Positions 24,933 to 34,298 are shown, counted from the first letter of the stretch. The stretch: DNA of 42,729 nucleotides from Verrucomicrobiales bacterium (GCA_005805505.1 SYMJ01000039.1:1-42729), one strand, 5' to 3'. Translations and numbers: made by a program. Notes: a model not told the origin generated them from the sequence alone.

Positions 24933-25856
24933 ATGAATCAATTCCTGCCCGCCGCCATCGCCGCGCTGGTGGCCTTGTTGCTGACGCCGACCTCCTCCCT
25001 GCTTGCCAAGGACGCCGCCAAGACACACCGCATTGCACTCATCGCCGGACGTCCCAGCCATCCCTCCGGCATGCACGAGTTCCGGGCCGGTTGTCTGCTG
25101 TTCCAAAAAGCACTGGCCGGCGTACCGAATTTGGAGGTGCAGGTGTATTCCAATGGCTGGCCCACCAAGGTCGAAGGCGGCAAGACGGTCGATGACAACG
25201 CCGCCCTGGAACGGGTGGATGCCTTGCTCATCTACGCCGACGGCGGTGGCGGACATCCGGCCATCAAGCCGGAGCGCATGGCCTTCATCGATCGGTTGTC
25301 CTCGCGCGGGGCCGGACTCGGCTTCGCCCACTACGGCGTCGAGGTGCCGGCTGGCGACCCCGGCGACGCCATGATCCGATGGATCGGCGGGCACTATGAG
25401 CACCAATACAGCATCAATCCGATGTGGAGCCCGAAGTTCACCACCTTCCCGAACCACCCGGTGAGCCGCGGCGTGAAACCCTTCTCCACCTACGATGAAT
25501 GGTACGTCAATATGCGCTGGTTGGAGAACGGCCGCCCCGTCACCTGGTTGCTCGAAGACGCCCCCTCCGACGCCGTGCGCAAAGGCCCCTACGTTTACCC
25601 GCGCGGACCCTACGCCCACATCGTCGCCGCCTCCGGTCGGCGCGAGGCCATGATGTGGGTGCACGAGCGCATCGACGGCGGCCGCGGCATGGGTTTCACC
25701 GGTGGCCACACGCACAAGAACTGGGGCGACCCGAACCAACGGAAGATTTTCCTCAACGCCCTGCTCTGGCTCGCGCAAATGGAAGTCCCGGCCGGCGGCG
25801 TGGAATCATCCATCACCGAGGCCGACCTTGCTGGTAATCTGGATCCAAAAAAGTAG
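24933..25856 (+). CDS. ThuA-like domain exported protein
   Basis: This 307-residue protein with a signal peptide (AAIAALVALLLTPTSSLLAKD) carries a ThuA domain, related to class-I glutamine amidotransferase folds. Family motifs are RIALIAGRPSHPSGMHEFRAG near 35-55, ALLIYADGGGGHPA, LGFAHYGVEVPAG, WIGGHYEHQYS and GRGMGFTGGHTHKNWGDPNQRK. ThuA proteins are common in Verrucomicrobia and are thought to act on sugars; no activity is proven. It is divergent from the TonB receptor. Starts in the longer open frame (from 24753) lack a signal peptide, so ATG 24933 is chosen. Confidence 0.93.
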   Translation: MNQFLPAAIAALVALLLTPTSSLLAKDAAKTHRIALIAGRPSHPSGMHEFRAGCLLFQKALAGVPNLEVQVYSNGWPTKVEGGKTVDDNAALERVDALLIYADGGGGHPAIKPERMAFIDRLSSRGAGLGFAHYGVEVPAGDPGDAMIRWIGGHYEHQYSINPMWSPKFTTFPNHPVSRGVKPFSTYDEWYVNMRWLENGRPVTWLLEDAPSDAVRKGPYVYPRGPYAHIVAASGRREAMMWVHERIDGGRGMGFTGGHTHKNWGDPNQRKIFLNALLWLAQMEVPAGGVESSITEADLAGNLDPKK

Positions 25857-25982
25857 GAATCTAGCCCGCTCCAAAGAGGCGACCCCACGAGGGTCCTCGA
25901 CGCATCGCCTCCCTCGCAGATCCGAAAAACCCTTACCGTCCTTGTCCCAGAGACGGTAGGGCATAGACTTTGTCCGCGATAC

Positions 25983-27038
25983 ATGGAGCAAACGGCGTCC
26001 CAGAAAAAAGCCCTGAAGATGGTTTCCTGCCCGGTGTGCGGGGCCAAGCAGTTCATCCCCGGCGATCTTGCGCCGCTGGGCACGGTGGCCTGCACCAAGT
26101 GCCAAGCCTCGGTGATGATGCCCATGATGCTCCGGCAGTATGAACTGCGCTCGGAAATCGCCTCGGGCGGCATGGGTACAGTCTATCGTGCCTGGGACAC
26201 CGCCCTCGGTCGCGAGGTGGCTGTGAAGCTGATGAGGCGCGAGTTCGCCGAAGATCCGGCCGCCGTGAACAACTTCGCCGTGGAGGCCCGGGCCTGCGCC
26301 CAGATCAATCACACCAACATCATCCACATCTACACCTTCGACTACCACGAGGGCCTACGATTTCTGGCGATGGAGATCGCTGATGCTGGGAGTCTCGACA
26401 GCCGGATCGAGTCCGAGAAAACCCTTCCGGAGCTCGACGTGTTGGACATCGGAATCAAGGTGGCTGGCGCCCTGCAAGCAGCCCTCAAGCGGGGTCTGCT
26501 GCACCTCGACATCAAGCCGGGCAACATCCTCTTCAGCGCCGACGCTGAACCCAAGGTGGTGGACTTCGGTCTGGCCAAGAAGGCCGATGCCGACACCGAT
26601 GCCTATGCCCCGATCTTCGGCACCCCCTACTACATCGCACCGGAGCGGGTGCGGCAGGAGGGAGATACCTTCCTGTGCGACATCTACAGCCTCGCCGGAA
26701 CCTTGTACCACGCCTTGACCGGGCATGTTCCCTTCGAGGCGCCCACGGTCGAAGATGTGGTTGCGGCCCACGTCGCCATCCCGCTGCGGCCGGCCAGCGA
26801 GGTCCTTTCGACCATTAGCCGAGCAACGAGCGATGCGTTGTCCAAGGCCATGGCCAAGAATCCCGGAGACCGTTTCGCCGGTTACGACGAATTCATCATG
26901 GCCCTGACGGCCGCTCGCAGCCAGTTGCTGGTGCGTCAACTCACCGGGCGCAATTCAGAACCCGCAGCCAGCTCGACAGCAGACGCTGCTGACTCCGCGG
27001 CGGCCCCGGCCTCAGGCCGGAGTTGGTGGCGACGCTGA
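25983..27038 (+). CDS. Ser/Thr protein kinase with N-terminal zinc ribbon
   Basis: This 351-residue soluble kinase begins with a four-cysteine zinc ribbon (Cys16, 19, 37, 40). The Hanks-type kinase domain occupies about 53-318: glycine loop SGGMGTV (61-67), Lys82 in VAVK, catalytic loop HLDIKPGN (174-181), DFG 194-196 and GTPYYIAPE. The usual HRD arginine is Leu175, so this is a non-RD kinase and is probably not controlled by activation-loop phosphorylation (inference from family knowledge). The C-terminus is Ala/Ser-rich and lacks a membrane segment. It follows the ThuA-type gene after 126 bp on the same strand; a shared transcript is possible. Confidence 0.94.
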   Translation: MEQTASQKKALKMVSCPVCGAKQFIPGDLAPLGTVACTKCQASVMMPMMLRQYELRSEIASGGMGTVYRAWDTALGREVAVKLMRREFAEDPAAVNNFAVEARACAQINHTNIIHIYTFDYHEGLRFLAMEIADAGSLDSRIESEKTLPELDVLDIGIKVAGALQAALKRGLLHLDIKPGNILFSADAEPKVVDFGLAKKADADTDAYAPIFGTPYYIAPERVRQEGDTFLCDIYSLAGTLYHALTGHVPFEAPTVEDVVAAHVAIPLRPASEVLSTISRATSDALSKAMAKNPGDRFAGYDEFIMALTAARSQLLVRQLTGRNSEPAASSTADAADSAAAPASGRSWWRR

Positions 27039-27119
27039 GGGTTCGGATCCTGAGTCTTCCCCAAACAGGCCCCGTTCCCGAAGGCCTCGTTCCAGAAGGT
27101 TATCGAGTCTTTCTGGGAT

Positions 27120-28937
27120 TCACGCACCGCCCGACTGCAAGGCGTGCAAACGGCAATAGAGGCCGCCACGAGCCAGCAGTTCCGCGTGAGTTCCCTGCTC
27201 GACAATGCGCCCAGCCTCCATGGCCACGATGATGTCGGCCCGCTGGATGGTGGACAGTCGATGGGCAATGCACAGCGTGGTGCGACCGACCATCAGCGTT
27301 TCGAGGGCGGCTTGAACGGCCCGCTCCGACTCGGCATCGAGGGCGCTGGTCGCCTCATCGAGGATGAGGATGGGCGAGTTGCGCAAAAGTGCGCGCGCGC
27401 TGGCGATGCGCTGGCGCTGTCCGCCCGAGAGTGAATTACCCCGTTCTCCTACCACCGTATCGTAGCCCAGAGACTTTTCGCGGATGAAACTATCGGCATA
27501 GGCAGCCCGAGCCGCGGCCTCGATCTCGGTGTCGGTGGCCCCAAGACGCCCCATGCGGATATTGGCCCGGATCGTGTCGTTGAAGAGCATCGTATCCTGA
27601 CTCACCACCGCCATCTGGTCGTGGAGGTCTGAAGAACTCACCTCACGCAAATCGACGCCACCGATCCGGATATATCCCGTCTCCGGGTCGTAGAAGCGCA
27701 GCAATAAGTTGGCAACGGTGGTCTTGCCCGAACCGCTCTCGCCCACCAAGGCCACCAGCGAGCCAGTCGGAATAGACAAGGAGAACCCGTCGAGAACCGG
27801 TCGGTCGGTGTATCGGAACGAGATGTTCTCAAAGGAGACGGTCGCGCCCTGGGCCCGGAGCGCTCGGGGCTGGGAAGGTTCCACCACAGAACTGGCCGTC
27901 GCCAAAATCGGGAACAACCGCTCACCCGCGGCCCGGCCTTGCTCTAGTTGGCTCCAAAGGCGACTGAGATTCTTAATGGGCTGATAAAGCATGAACAGCG
28001 AACCAACGAACGCGGTGAAGTCGCCGTTACTCGGGCGCTCGCCGGCGGGCAACCGCAGCACGTGGAACAACATGAGGCTGACGCCAATAGCTCCGAACGT
28101 CTCGATGACCGGACCCGGGATTTCGCTCCCGCGCACGAACCGCATGAACTGACCGGTGATGCGCTGTGAGGTGGCGCTGAAGCGCTCGGTCATGGTCGCC
28201 TCCAGATTGAATGCCTTGACCACACGGATTCCCGTAAAGGCCTCCTGCATGAGATCGCTCAATTCGGCCGTATGGGTCTGAGCCGCCTTCCATGAACGCC
28301 GCACTTTGCGGCCGTAGATCACTACCGGAACCACCACCAACGGAAACACAACCAGAGCCACCAGGGTGAGTCGGGTCTGCATCGAGAAGAGGTAAATCAG
28401 GATACCGACCACGGTCGCCGGTTCACGGGCGATGGTGGAGAAACCCTGGGCGATGCACTGCTGGATCGCCTGGGTATCATTCATCAACCGCGATTGAAGA
28501 TCCCCCGTCCGGGCCGTCGTGAAGTAATCCAGCGACAAGCGTTCCAGATGGTCGAAAATCCGGACCCGCAGGTCATGAATCGTTGCCGTACCCACCCAGG
28601 TCATGCAGTAGAGGCTCAGGTAGGCCCCCCCGCCACGGAGAACCATGGCCATCGGAACGCTGGCGATGATCCAAACCAGCGATCCCGAATTGACCTGGCT
28701 GCGCAGGGATTTCATGGCCGCCATCAGCGGATCTCGGAGCACCGCCGGCAGCATCCCGAGCGATTGAACTAAATCACGGGCTCCTTCGGTGGGGAAAATG
28801 GCATCCAGAACCAGCTTCACCGCCAGCAGCAACAGGGTGCCTCCTAGCGCGTAGATCAGGCCCGACAGGGCTCCCGCCACCAACCGCCCGCGATGGGGGG
28901 CGATGAATGGCCACAACTGGCGAAGGAAGGCTCCCAT
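27120..28937 (-). CDS. msbA: MsbA-type lipid ABC exporter
   Basis: This 605-residue half-transporter has an N-terminal six-helix membrane domain and a C-terminal ATPase. The ATPase has Walker A GESGSGKTT, signature LSGGQRQRI, Walker B ILILDEATSALD and the switch CIAHRLSTI, all intact. Its length and the FEHLERLSLDYFT-like helix region (FDHLERLSLDYFTTARTGDLQSRLMND) agree with MsbA, which flips lipid A-core across the inner membrane as a homodimer. It follows the FkbM methyltransferase gene after 46 bp, so the two are probably co-transcribed and may serve envelope lipid or glycan assembly. Another lipid substrate cannot be excluded. Confidence 0.9.
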   Translation of the reverse strand: MGAFLRQLWPFIAPHRGRLVAGALSGLIYALGGTLLLLAVKLVLDAIFPTEGARDLVQSLGMLPAVLRDPLMAAMKSLRSQVNSGSLVWIIASVPMAMVLRGGGAYLSLYCMTWVGTATIHDLRVRIFDHLERLSLDYFTTARTGDLQSRLMNDTQAIQQCIAQGFSTIAREPATVVGILIYLFSMQTRLTLVALVVFPLVVVPVVIYGRKVRRSWKAAQTHTAELSDLMQEAFTGIRVVKAFNLEATMTERFSATSQRITGQFMRFVRGSEIPGPVIETFGAIGVSLMLFHVLRLPAGERPSNGDFTAFVGSLFMLYQPIKNLSRLWSQLEQGRAAGERLFPILATASSVVEPSQPRALRAQGATVSFENISFRYTDRPVLDGFSLSIPTGSLVALVGESGSGKTTVANLLLRFYDPETGYIRIGGVDLREVSSSDLHDQMAVVSQDTMLFNDTIRANIRMGRLGATDTEIEAAARAAYADSFIREKSLGYDTVVGERGNSLSGGQRQRIASARALLRNSPILILDEATSALDAESERAVQAALETLMVGRTTLCIAHRLSTIQRADIIVAMEAGRIVEQGTHAELLARGGLYCRLHALQSGGA

Positions 28938-28983
28938 GCGGGTATCGGTTTTGGGTTTCGGACTCGGAGGCGGTGGACTGGGC

Positions 28984-30078
28984 TTAGCCCTTGGGCCGGC
29001 AGAGCAGATACAGCTGACTGGGCAATGGCGGCGTGGCCGCTGCGGTGATCATGGTCTCCATGTCTGAGAACCGTCGCCCCCGATCCGGCGCATACCGGGT
29101 CAGGCTGCGGAACAATCCCAATGAACCGCGATCCGGGCTAAAATCCCAGGCTTCCAGGTCATACATCGGAGACAGGAACTCGACCACCTGGCGCACGCTG
29201 CCCCCAAATTGCGGCAGGAACTGCGGATGAACCTCGATGAGTAGCACGGGCCGGTCGCGACGGAGAATCTCGCGGGCTCCCTGAAGGATTTTGAGTTCAT
29301 AGCCCTCGCAATCGATCTTCATGAGCGCGACCGGAGTATTAGCCAACTCCGTGTCGAGCGTGACCACGGGCACCGGAATGATCGGTCGGCGCTTGAGGGT
29401 GGTTTCGGCGGCGGCATCGAGATCCGTGGACGGGGTTCTAGTGGACGCGGCGACAGCACTAGCGGCCGCTTCCTCGGCCGAAACAATGTTGCCGTTGGGG
29501 CCGCTCTGGAACAGCACCTCACCCGGTGCATCCCCACAGGCCAGTCGCCTCAGTTCCACGTCCTTCAGTCCGCTGTCAGCCACGCTGATGGACGCCAACT
29601 CATGAAGGAAGGGCTGAGGCTCGAAGCCCACAATAGGCACTGCTGTTTCACGGCGGATGAGTAGCGGAAAATATCCAATATTCGCACCGACATCGACCAC
29701 GGTTCCCTGTTTCAACGACCGCAAGATCGGAGCAATGAGGCCAAACTCGGGCAATAAGTGTTCCCCGGCCACCAGAAGCGTGGCAACCGCCTTGGTCCAC
29801 GAGGCGGGATGAGCCAGACGCCCCGCACCAAAGGGCACCGAGACCCGTCCGGAGGTTCCATTAATCCAGCCCAGCAGCGAATGAAACTTCCGACCCAGGG
29901 GGAGGTTCCGGATTAGGCCCGCACCCTGGACCGGCCGGGGCGACGAGTGGGTATTGGAGGCTGTGAGCATCGGATTCTTGAGGAAGCGCATCCAACGAAG
30001 AGCGCGGAACGACGCTGCCAATCCCCCGGCCAGCAAGGAAGCGGCTTTTTGTGGGTTCCATGAGTTGAGTGGGGCCAA
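28984..30078 (-). CDS. FkbM family methyltransferase
   Basis: This SAM-dependent methyltransferase is probably active on a sugar or glycolipid hydroxyl. The SAM-binding motif VVDVGANIGYFPLL is near 127-140, followed by VGFEPQPFLHELAS, and the FkbM signature KIDCEGYELKILQGA and VLLIEVHP lie in the C-terminal half. An Ala/Thr-rich stretch (about 205-235) interrupts the domain and looks like a flexible loop. The first codon of the open frame at 30078 is TTG; an in-frame ATG at 29991 would shorten the protein by 29 residues without touching the domain, so the start is uncertain. The downstream msbA gene suggests a role in cell-envelope glycan or lipid modification. Confidence 0.88.
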   Translation of the reverse strand: MAPLNSWNPQKAASLLAGGLAASFRALRWMRFLKNPMLTASNTHSSPRPVQGAGLIRNLPLGRKFHSLLGWINGTSGRVSVPFGAGRLAHPASWTKAVATLLVAGEHLLPEFGLIAPILRSLKQGTVVDVGANIGYFPLLIRRETAVPIVGFEPQPFLHELASISVADSGLKDVELRRLACGDAPGEVLFQSGPNGNIVSAEEAAASAVAASTRTPSTDLDAAAETTLKRRPIIPVPVVTLDTELANTPVALMKIDCEGYELKILQGAREILRRDRPVLLIEVHPQFLPQFGGSVRQVVEFLSPMYDLEAWDFSPDRGSLGLFRSLTRYAPDRGRRFSDMETMITAAATPPLPSQLYLLCRPKG

Positions 30079-30164
30079 GCGTGCGAATCTCGTTTGAATT
30101 TAAAACCTCACCCGACAAACCCCATTTGCCCGAACGGTAGCATTCCGGGCAGTGTCGAGGTCGC

Positions 30165-31268
30165 ATGAGTTGGCTGTATCGCAACATCGCTCGCCCGTTC
30201 CTTTTTGCTCAGGACTCCGAGGCGGTCCACAACCGGACCCTCGGGCTGCTGGCCCAAGCCAGTCACCGGAGCGGGGCGCGCAAGCTGGCCCAGGCGCTCT
30301 TCGAGACAGCCCCGCTCCCGGTGCAAGCCATGGGCCTGCGCTTTCCCAACCCGGTGGGGCTCGGCGCTGGCATGGACAAACAAGCGGTGGCTGTCCCGAT
30401 GTGGGAAGCGATGGGATTCGGCTTTAGCGAGCTGGGCGGGGTGACCGCTCACGCTCAACCGGGCAATCCCCAGCCCCGGATGTTCCGACACGTTCCAGAC
30501 GAAGCTCTCGTCAATCGCATGGGCTTCAACAATGGCGGCGCGGCCGCGTTGGCCGAACGCTTGGCTGCCTGGCGGGCTCAAGGGCTCTGGCCCTCCCATC
30601 CGGTGGGTATCAATCTGGGCAAGTCTAAGATCACGCCCCTAAATGAGGCTGCCGCCGAATACGCCCAGTCGTTCCGCACCTTGTGGCACTTGGCCGATTT
30701 CTTCGTGGTCAATGTGAGTTCGCCGAACACGCCCAACTTGCGACAACTTCAGGACAAGGCGGCGTTGGACGACATCCTCGCAGCGATGCAAACGGTGAAT
30801 ACGGAACTGTCCCGCGGCGGCCCCGCCAAGCCGGTGCTGGTCAAGGTCGCTCCAGACCTGTCGTTCGAAGCGCTGGATGAAATCGTCAGCCTGGTCGGCC
30901 CTCGCCAGCTTGCCGGACTGGTGGCCACCAACACCACCCTCGCCCGCCCCTTACAGCAAGACCATCTGGCCCAACGAATCTATCTTGAGACCGGCGGTTT
31001 GAGCGGACGCCCCTTGGCTGCGCGGAGCACCGAAGTGGTGCGTCATCTCTACCGGCAAACTGGAGGTAAAGTGCCCATCATCGGAGTGGGTGGAATTTTT
31101 ACGGCCGCCGACGCCTGGGAGAAAATCACGGCCGGAGCCTCGCTGGTGCAAGTGTACTCGGGCCTCGTGTACGAAGGCCCCGGGCTCGTGCGCGAATTGG
31201 TCGAGGGATTAGCCCAGCGCCTCGGCGGTGGCCGCTGGAGTGACGCCGTCGGCAGCGCGGCCCGTTAA
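30165..31268 (+). CDS. pyrD: Dihydroorotate dehydrogenase (quinone), class 2
   Basis: This membrane-associated flavoenzyme oxidises dihydroorotate to orotate in pyrimidine synthesis and passes electrons to quinone. The N-terminal helical extension (WLYRNIARPFLFAQDSEAVHN) marks class 2. FMN-site and catalytic motifs are intact: NPVGLGAGMDKQA, VNRMGFNNGG, GINLGKSK, the catalytic-Ser region NVSSPNTPNLR, LVKVAPDLS, TNTT, GGLSGRPL and GVGGIF. At 367 residues it is of normal length. A GAGG ribosome-binding site four bases before the ATG supports this start. The glycosyltransferase gene follows after 45 bp. Confidence 0.96.
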   Translation: MSWLYRNIARPFLFAQDSEAVHNRTLGLLAQASHRSGARKLAQALFETAPLPVQAMGLRFPNPVGLGAGMDKQAVAVPMWEAMGFGFSELGGVTAHAQPGNPQPRMFRHVPDEALVNRMGFNNGGAAALAERLAAWRAQGLWPSHPVGINLGKSKITPLNEAAAEYAQSFRTLWHLADFFVVNVSSPNTPNLRQLQDKAALDDILAAMQTVNTELSRGGPAKPVLVKVAPDLSFEALDEIVSLVGPRQLAGLVATNTTLARPLQQDHLAQRIYLETGGLSGRPLAARSTEVVRHLYRQTGGKVPIIGVGGIFTAADAWEKITAGASLVQVYSGLVYEGPGLVRELVEGLAQRLGGGRWSDAVGSAAR

Positions 31269-31313
31269 TGTCCCGCCGCGGAAAACACCTCCAATGCAAC
31301 TCGAGACACCCTA

Positions 31314-32516
31314 ATGCCCCCGCTGACCATTGGAATCCCATCGGCTTTGGCCGTCCTGAGCTTTGGTATCGTCACCTGGCAGTTTATTGCGGCGCAGCGT
31401 TTTCCGCTGCATCGGCGAAGCCCTAATCCTGGGTTCGCTCCGGGTATTACTCTCCTCAAGCCCCTCAAGGGCTGCGATGCGGATCACTCAGAACGTTGCC
31501 TGACGAGTTGGCTAGACCAGGACTACGCCGGCCCCCTGCAGTTCCTGTTCGTGGTGGCCGACGCGAACGATCCCGTGGTGCCGCTGGTGCAACGCCTCAT
31601 CGCAGCACATCCCCACCGCGATGCCCGTTTGCTAATTTTCCCGCAGCAGGTGGGTGCCAATGCCAAGGTCTCCAAACTGGCGCAGGCCGAGGGTCAGATC
31701 GTCCACGAGTTAGTACTGGTCAGCGATGCCGACGTGCTAGCGCCTTCGGACCTTCTGTCCCAGATAGTGTTGCCGCTCCAAGACGATGGGGTGAGCTTGG
31801 TCCACAGTTTCTATCGGTTGGCCAATCCCTCCAACACCGCCATGGAATGGGAGGCGACCGCCACGAATGCCGACTTCTGGAGTCAGGTACTGCAGTCGCG
31901 GACGCTGGCTCCGATGGATTTCGCCCTCGGTGCTGCCATGCTTCTCCGTCGCTCCGCTCTGGAAGGCATCGGCGGTTTCCGCGCTTTGGTTGATTACCTC
32001 GCCGATGATTTCCAACTAGGTCACCGCATTGTCGCGGCCGGCGGGCGTATCGAACTAACTCCGGTGGTGGTTGAGTGCCTGGATGCCCCCAACGGTTGGA
32101 AGACCATTTGGACCCATCAAGTACGCTGGAACCGCACCATCCGCGTCTGCCGGCCAGGTCCCTACATCGCCAGTATCCTCGCCAATGGCACCCTGTGGAA
32201 CGCACTGGCCGCGGCCGTGGTGTGGTGGCATCCAGCGCTGTCCTCCCGGGAACGCGGACCTTGGCTCGGACTCTTCATGGGACTGATCATCGCCCGCTCG
32301 CTCATGGCGCAACTCCTGGCTCAACACATCGCAGCCGTGCCGGGGCGGCCGAGTCGTGGGGATTCCTTCGTCTTCGGAATGGCCGCCGCCAAAGACCTGC
32401 TCGGAGTGGCCGTCTGGATCGCTGCCATCTTCGGCAACACCGTGCACTGGCAGGGCATCGACTACTCGGTGGACCGTGAGGGTCGATTGACCCCACTGGC
32501 CAAACCGAAGGGGTGA
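31314..32516 (+). CDS. GT21 ceramide-glucosyltransferase/HpnI-like glycosyltransferase
   Basis: This is a 400-residue membrane glycosyltransferase with an N-terminal anchor (8-27). The GT-A catalytic domain shows ITLLKPLKGCD (45-55), SDAD (137-140), the DD pair at 231-232 and HQVRW (268-272), the D-D-D-(Q/R)xxRW pattern of ceramide glucosyltransferases. C-terminal membrane segments follow. Bacterial relatives include HpnI, which adds N-acetylglucosamine to bacteriohopanetetrol, but no other hopanoid gene is in the window, so the lipid acceptor is unknown. It lies 45 bp after pyrD and may be read from the same promoter. Confidence 0.87.
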   Translation: MPPLTIGIPSALAVLSFGIVTWQFIAAQRFPLHRRSPNPGFAPGITLLKPLKGCDADHSERCLTSWLDQDYAGPLQFLFVVADANDPVVPLVQRLIAAHPHRDARLLIFPQQVGANAKVSKLAQAEGQIVHELVLVSDADVLAPSDLLSQIVLPLQDDGVSLVHSFYRLANPSNTAMEWEATATNADFWSQVLQSRTLAPMDFALGAAMLLRRSALEGIGGFRALVDYLADDFQLGHRIVAAGGRIELTPVVVECLDAPNGWKTIWTHQVRWNRTIRVCRPGPYIASILANGTLWNALAAAVVWWHPALSSRERGPWLGLFMGLIIARSLMAQLLAQHIAAVPGRPSRGDSFVFGMAAAKDLLGVAVWIAAIFGNTVHWQGIDYSVDREGRLTPLAKPKG

Positions 32517-32561
32517 GCGGGAACGATTGCGTTGGATAAGCCCTCGCAATCTCAACGGCCA

Positions 32562-33575
32562 TCAACGACCCCGAGCGACCCAAGCACACAGCCACGGCCA
32601 CACAGCCAACACGGCATAAGCCAGGGCCCAGAGCTTCTCAAACCGCCCCCAACGAAACCAGGCGGCGAGCGCTCCGAGCAGGATGCCCCCAACAAAGCCT
32701 CCGGCATGGGCCAACACATCTGAGACTGGGTTTACCCCCAAAGTGAGGAAGAGGAACACTCCGGCTCCCAGGCTGATCCACACGGGCTTGGAGGCATAGC
32801 GACTGATGCGCCACCAAACCACGGCGTGACCGACCAGAAGGCCGAGGGCCGCCATCACTACACCCGAGGCTCCGAGGGCCCGCGCGGTGGGATCACGCAA
32901 CAGTACTCCGGGGATATTGGCCGCGGCACCGGCCACCAAGCTCAAACACAGCGCGGTCCCTGGCCCATATCGACCCATAGCAAAGCCCAAAGTGAGCGCA
33001 CCCGTGCCCACGTTGGAGGCCAGATGAGCCACATCGGCATGCAGCCAAGTGGCCGTGAACAGGCGCCACCATTGTCCGTGCTGACGAAGGGCCGCCACCT
33101 CGAGCCAACCCGCCGAACGGAGCGCCAGTGGCAGCAAGGCGTGAATCGCGCACAACACGAGGACCCAGGAAACCGCCCTCGGATTCCAAGACAAGGGACG
33201 CGCCGCGATGGCGGTGCGGTGCCAGGCAAAGCGGCGGTTTTCGCGGCGATATTCCAGAACCACGGCCCGCGCTCGTTCCAGTGCATCGGGCTCGACTCGC
33301 AAACACCATCGAGAACGGCGAACACCCTGCGGTGACGGACCCATATGAGGGGGATTAGGCGGATTAGGCGGATGATCCACGACCCCTTCGATCGGCTCTT
33401 CAGAAGCCTTTTCGGAAGCCCCTTCGGATTGCCTCTCCGAAACCTCTTCGCGGTCGATCACCGCGGGGATGCCTTGGCTGATCAGGGCTAATCCCCAGTC
33501 CATCGCCTGCCGTTCCGACCGCGCGGTCAAGGCCGCCAAGAGCGGCGAGGCCGTATCGGAAGACGGGGGTGTCAT
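32562..33575 (-). CDS. Rhomboid family intramembrane serine protease
   Basis: This 337-residue protein has a cytoplasmic N-terminal part and six or more membrane helices. Rhomboid motifs are intact: WWRLFTATWLHADVAHLASN (His179, Asn188), ALGASGVVMAALG with the catalytic Ser237, and DVLAHAGGFVGGILLG with the catalytic His290. The soluble N-terminus (MTPPSSDTASPLLAALTARSE... to RVEPDALERARAVVLEYR) resembles small DUF2007-like signal modules and is split by an acidic, Pro-rich linker containing NPPNPPNPP. The frame is open to 33611, where the first codon is TTG; ATG 33575 with GGTGG upstream is preferred. Substrates are unknown. Confidence 0.9.
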   Translation of the reverse strand: MTPPSSDTASPLLAALTARSERQAMDWGLALISQGIPAVIDREEVSERQSEGASEKASEEPIEGVVDHPPNPPNPPHMGPSPQGVRRSRWCLRVEPDALERARAVVLEYRRENRRFAWHRTAIAARPLSWNPRAVSWVLVLCAIHALLPLALRSAGWLEVAALRQHGQWWRLFTATWLHADVAHLASNVGTGALTLGFAMGRYGPGTALCLSLVAGAAANIPGVLLRDPTARALGASGVVMAALGLLVGHAVVWWRISRYASKPVWISLGAGVFLFLTLGVNPVSDVLAHAGGFVGGILLGALAAWFRWGRFEKLWALAYAVLAVWPWLCAWVARGR

Positions 33576-33746
33576 GAGCCACCAATGTCGGGAAGCCCGG
33601 CGGGAAATCAACGGGCCGGCCGAAGATTTTCCGAGCGCCCGCGATCACCGAATGCGATCACCGACTACAATCACAAGTTCTAGAACTTCGAACCCACGCC
33701 CTTACTCAACCCATGACCGACGAAAGGAATCGGCTCGAGGGCTCGC

Positions 33747-34298
33747 TCACTTACTGATCTGCCAAAAACGGATACCCACGGGCTCAAACCCGATCGAATC
33801 TTGCATGGAGTGCGGGAGCGGAGCATCACCCCGAACTCCGAAGATCCGGGCCGACCGCATCAAATCCGTCTGACTGTCGAGGGGAGCCATCGGATTGAAG
33901 AAGGACCATAATTTTGAGATCTTGGGCTCCTTTAAGAGCCCACGCACCCACCCCCCTTGCTCCGGCACCGACAGCACCTTCGGACCAGCGAGGGATCGAC
34001 GAAAGAGTCCGCTTTCAATGACGAGCAACTCTTGCTGGGCCTCCTGAGGACTAACGGCCATCACCGAATTGTCACCCAAGGGAACTGCGGAGGCTCGCAC
34101 CAAGAGCACCCTCTCGGACGGTGGTGAATTTTGTTCACCGCCGTTGGAAGGCACCAACGGTTTCGCTGCGACTGATGGCTTGGTTGCGTTGGAGGGTTTG
34201 TCTTCGGCAGCCCAAGCCACTGAAGCCGGCAACAGCAAGATTACCGTCACCAGGCTCAAGCTCAGACAGTTCGAAATCCGGCCTTTGTGCTCATTCAT
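33747..34298 (-). CDS. Small exported protein of unknown function
   Basis: I do not recognise this 183-residue protein. It has a clear signal peptide (LSLSLVTVILLLPASVAWAAE), a Lys/Pro/Ser-rich linker to about 62, and a globular remainder with VLLVRASAVPLGDNSVMAV, QQELLVIESGLFRRSL and FGVRGDAPLPHSMQDSIGFEPVGIRFWQISK. No Cys lipobox is present, so it is periplasmic or secreted. Its ATG overlaps the stop of the metallo-beta-lactamase-fold gene (ATGA), so the two are translationally coupled and may act together. Confidence 0.7.
   Translation of the reverse strand: MNEHKGRISNCLSLSLVTVILLLPASVAWAAEDKPSNATKPSVAAKPLVPSNGGEQNSPPSERVLLVRASAVPLGDNSVMAVSPQEAQQELLVIESGLFRRSLAGPKVLSVPEQGGWVRGLLKEPKISKLWSFFNPMAPLDSQTDLMRSARIFGVRGDAPLPHSMQDSIGFEPVGIRFWQISK

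Noticed and set aside
27092-27116. Terminator between the kinase and msbA genes
   Set aside because: CCAGAA / TTCTGG gives only a 6-bp stem with a 13-base loop and no T-run; too weak to list.
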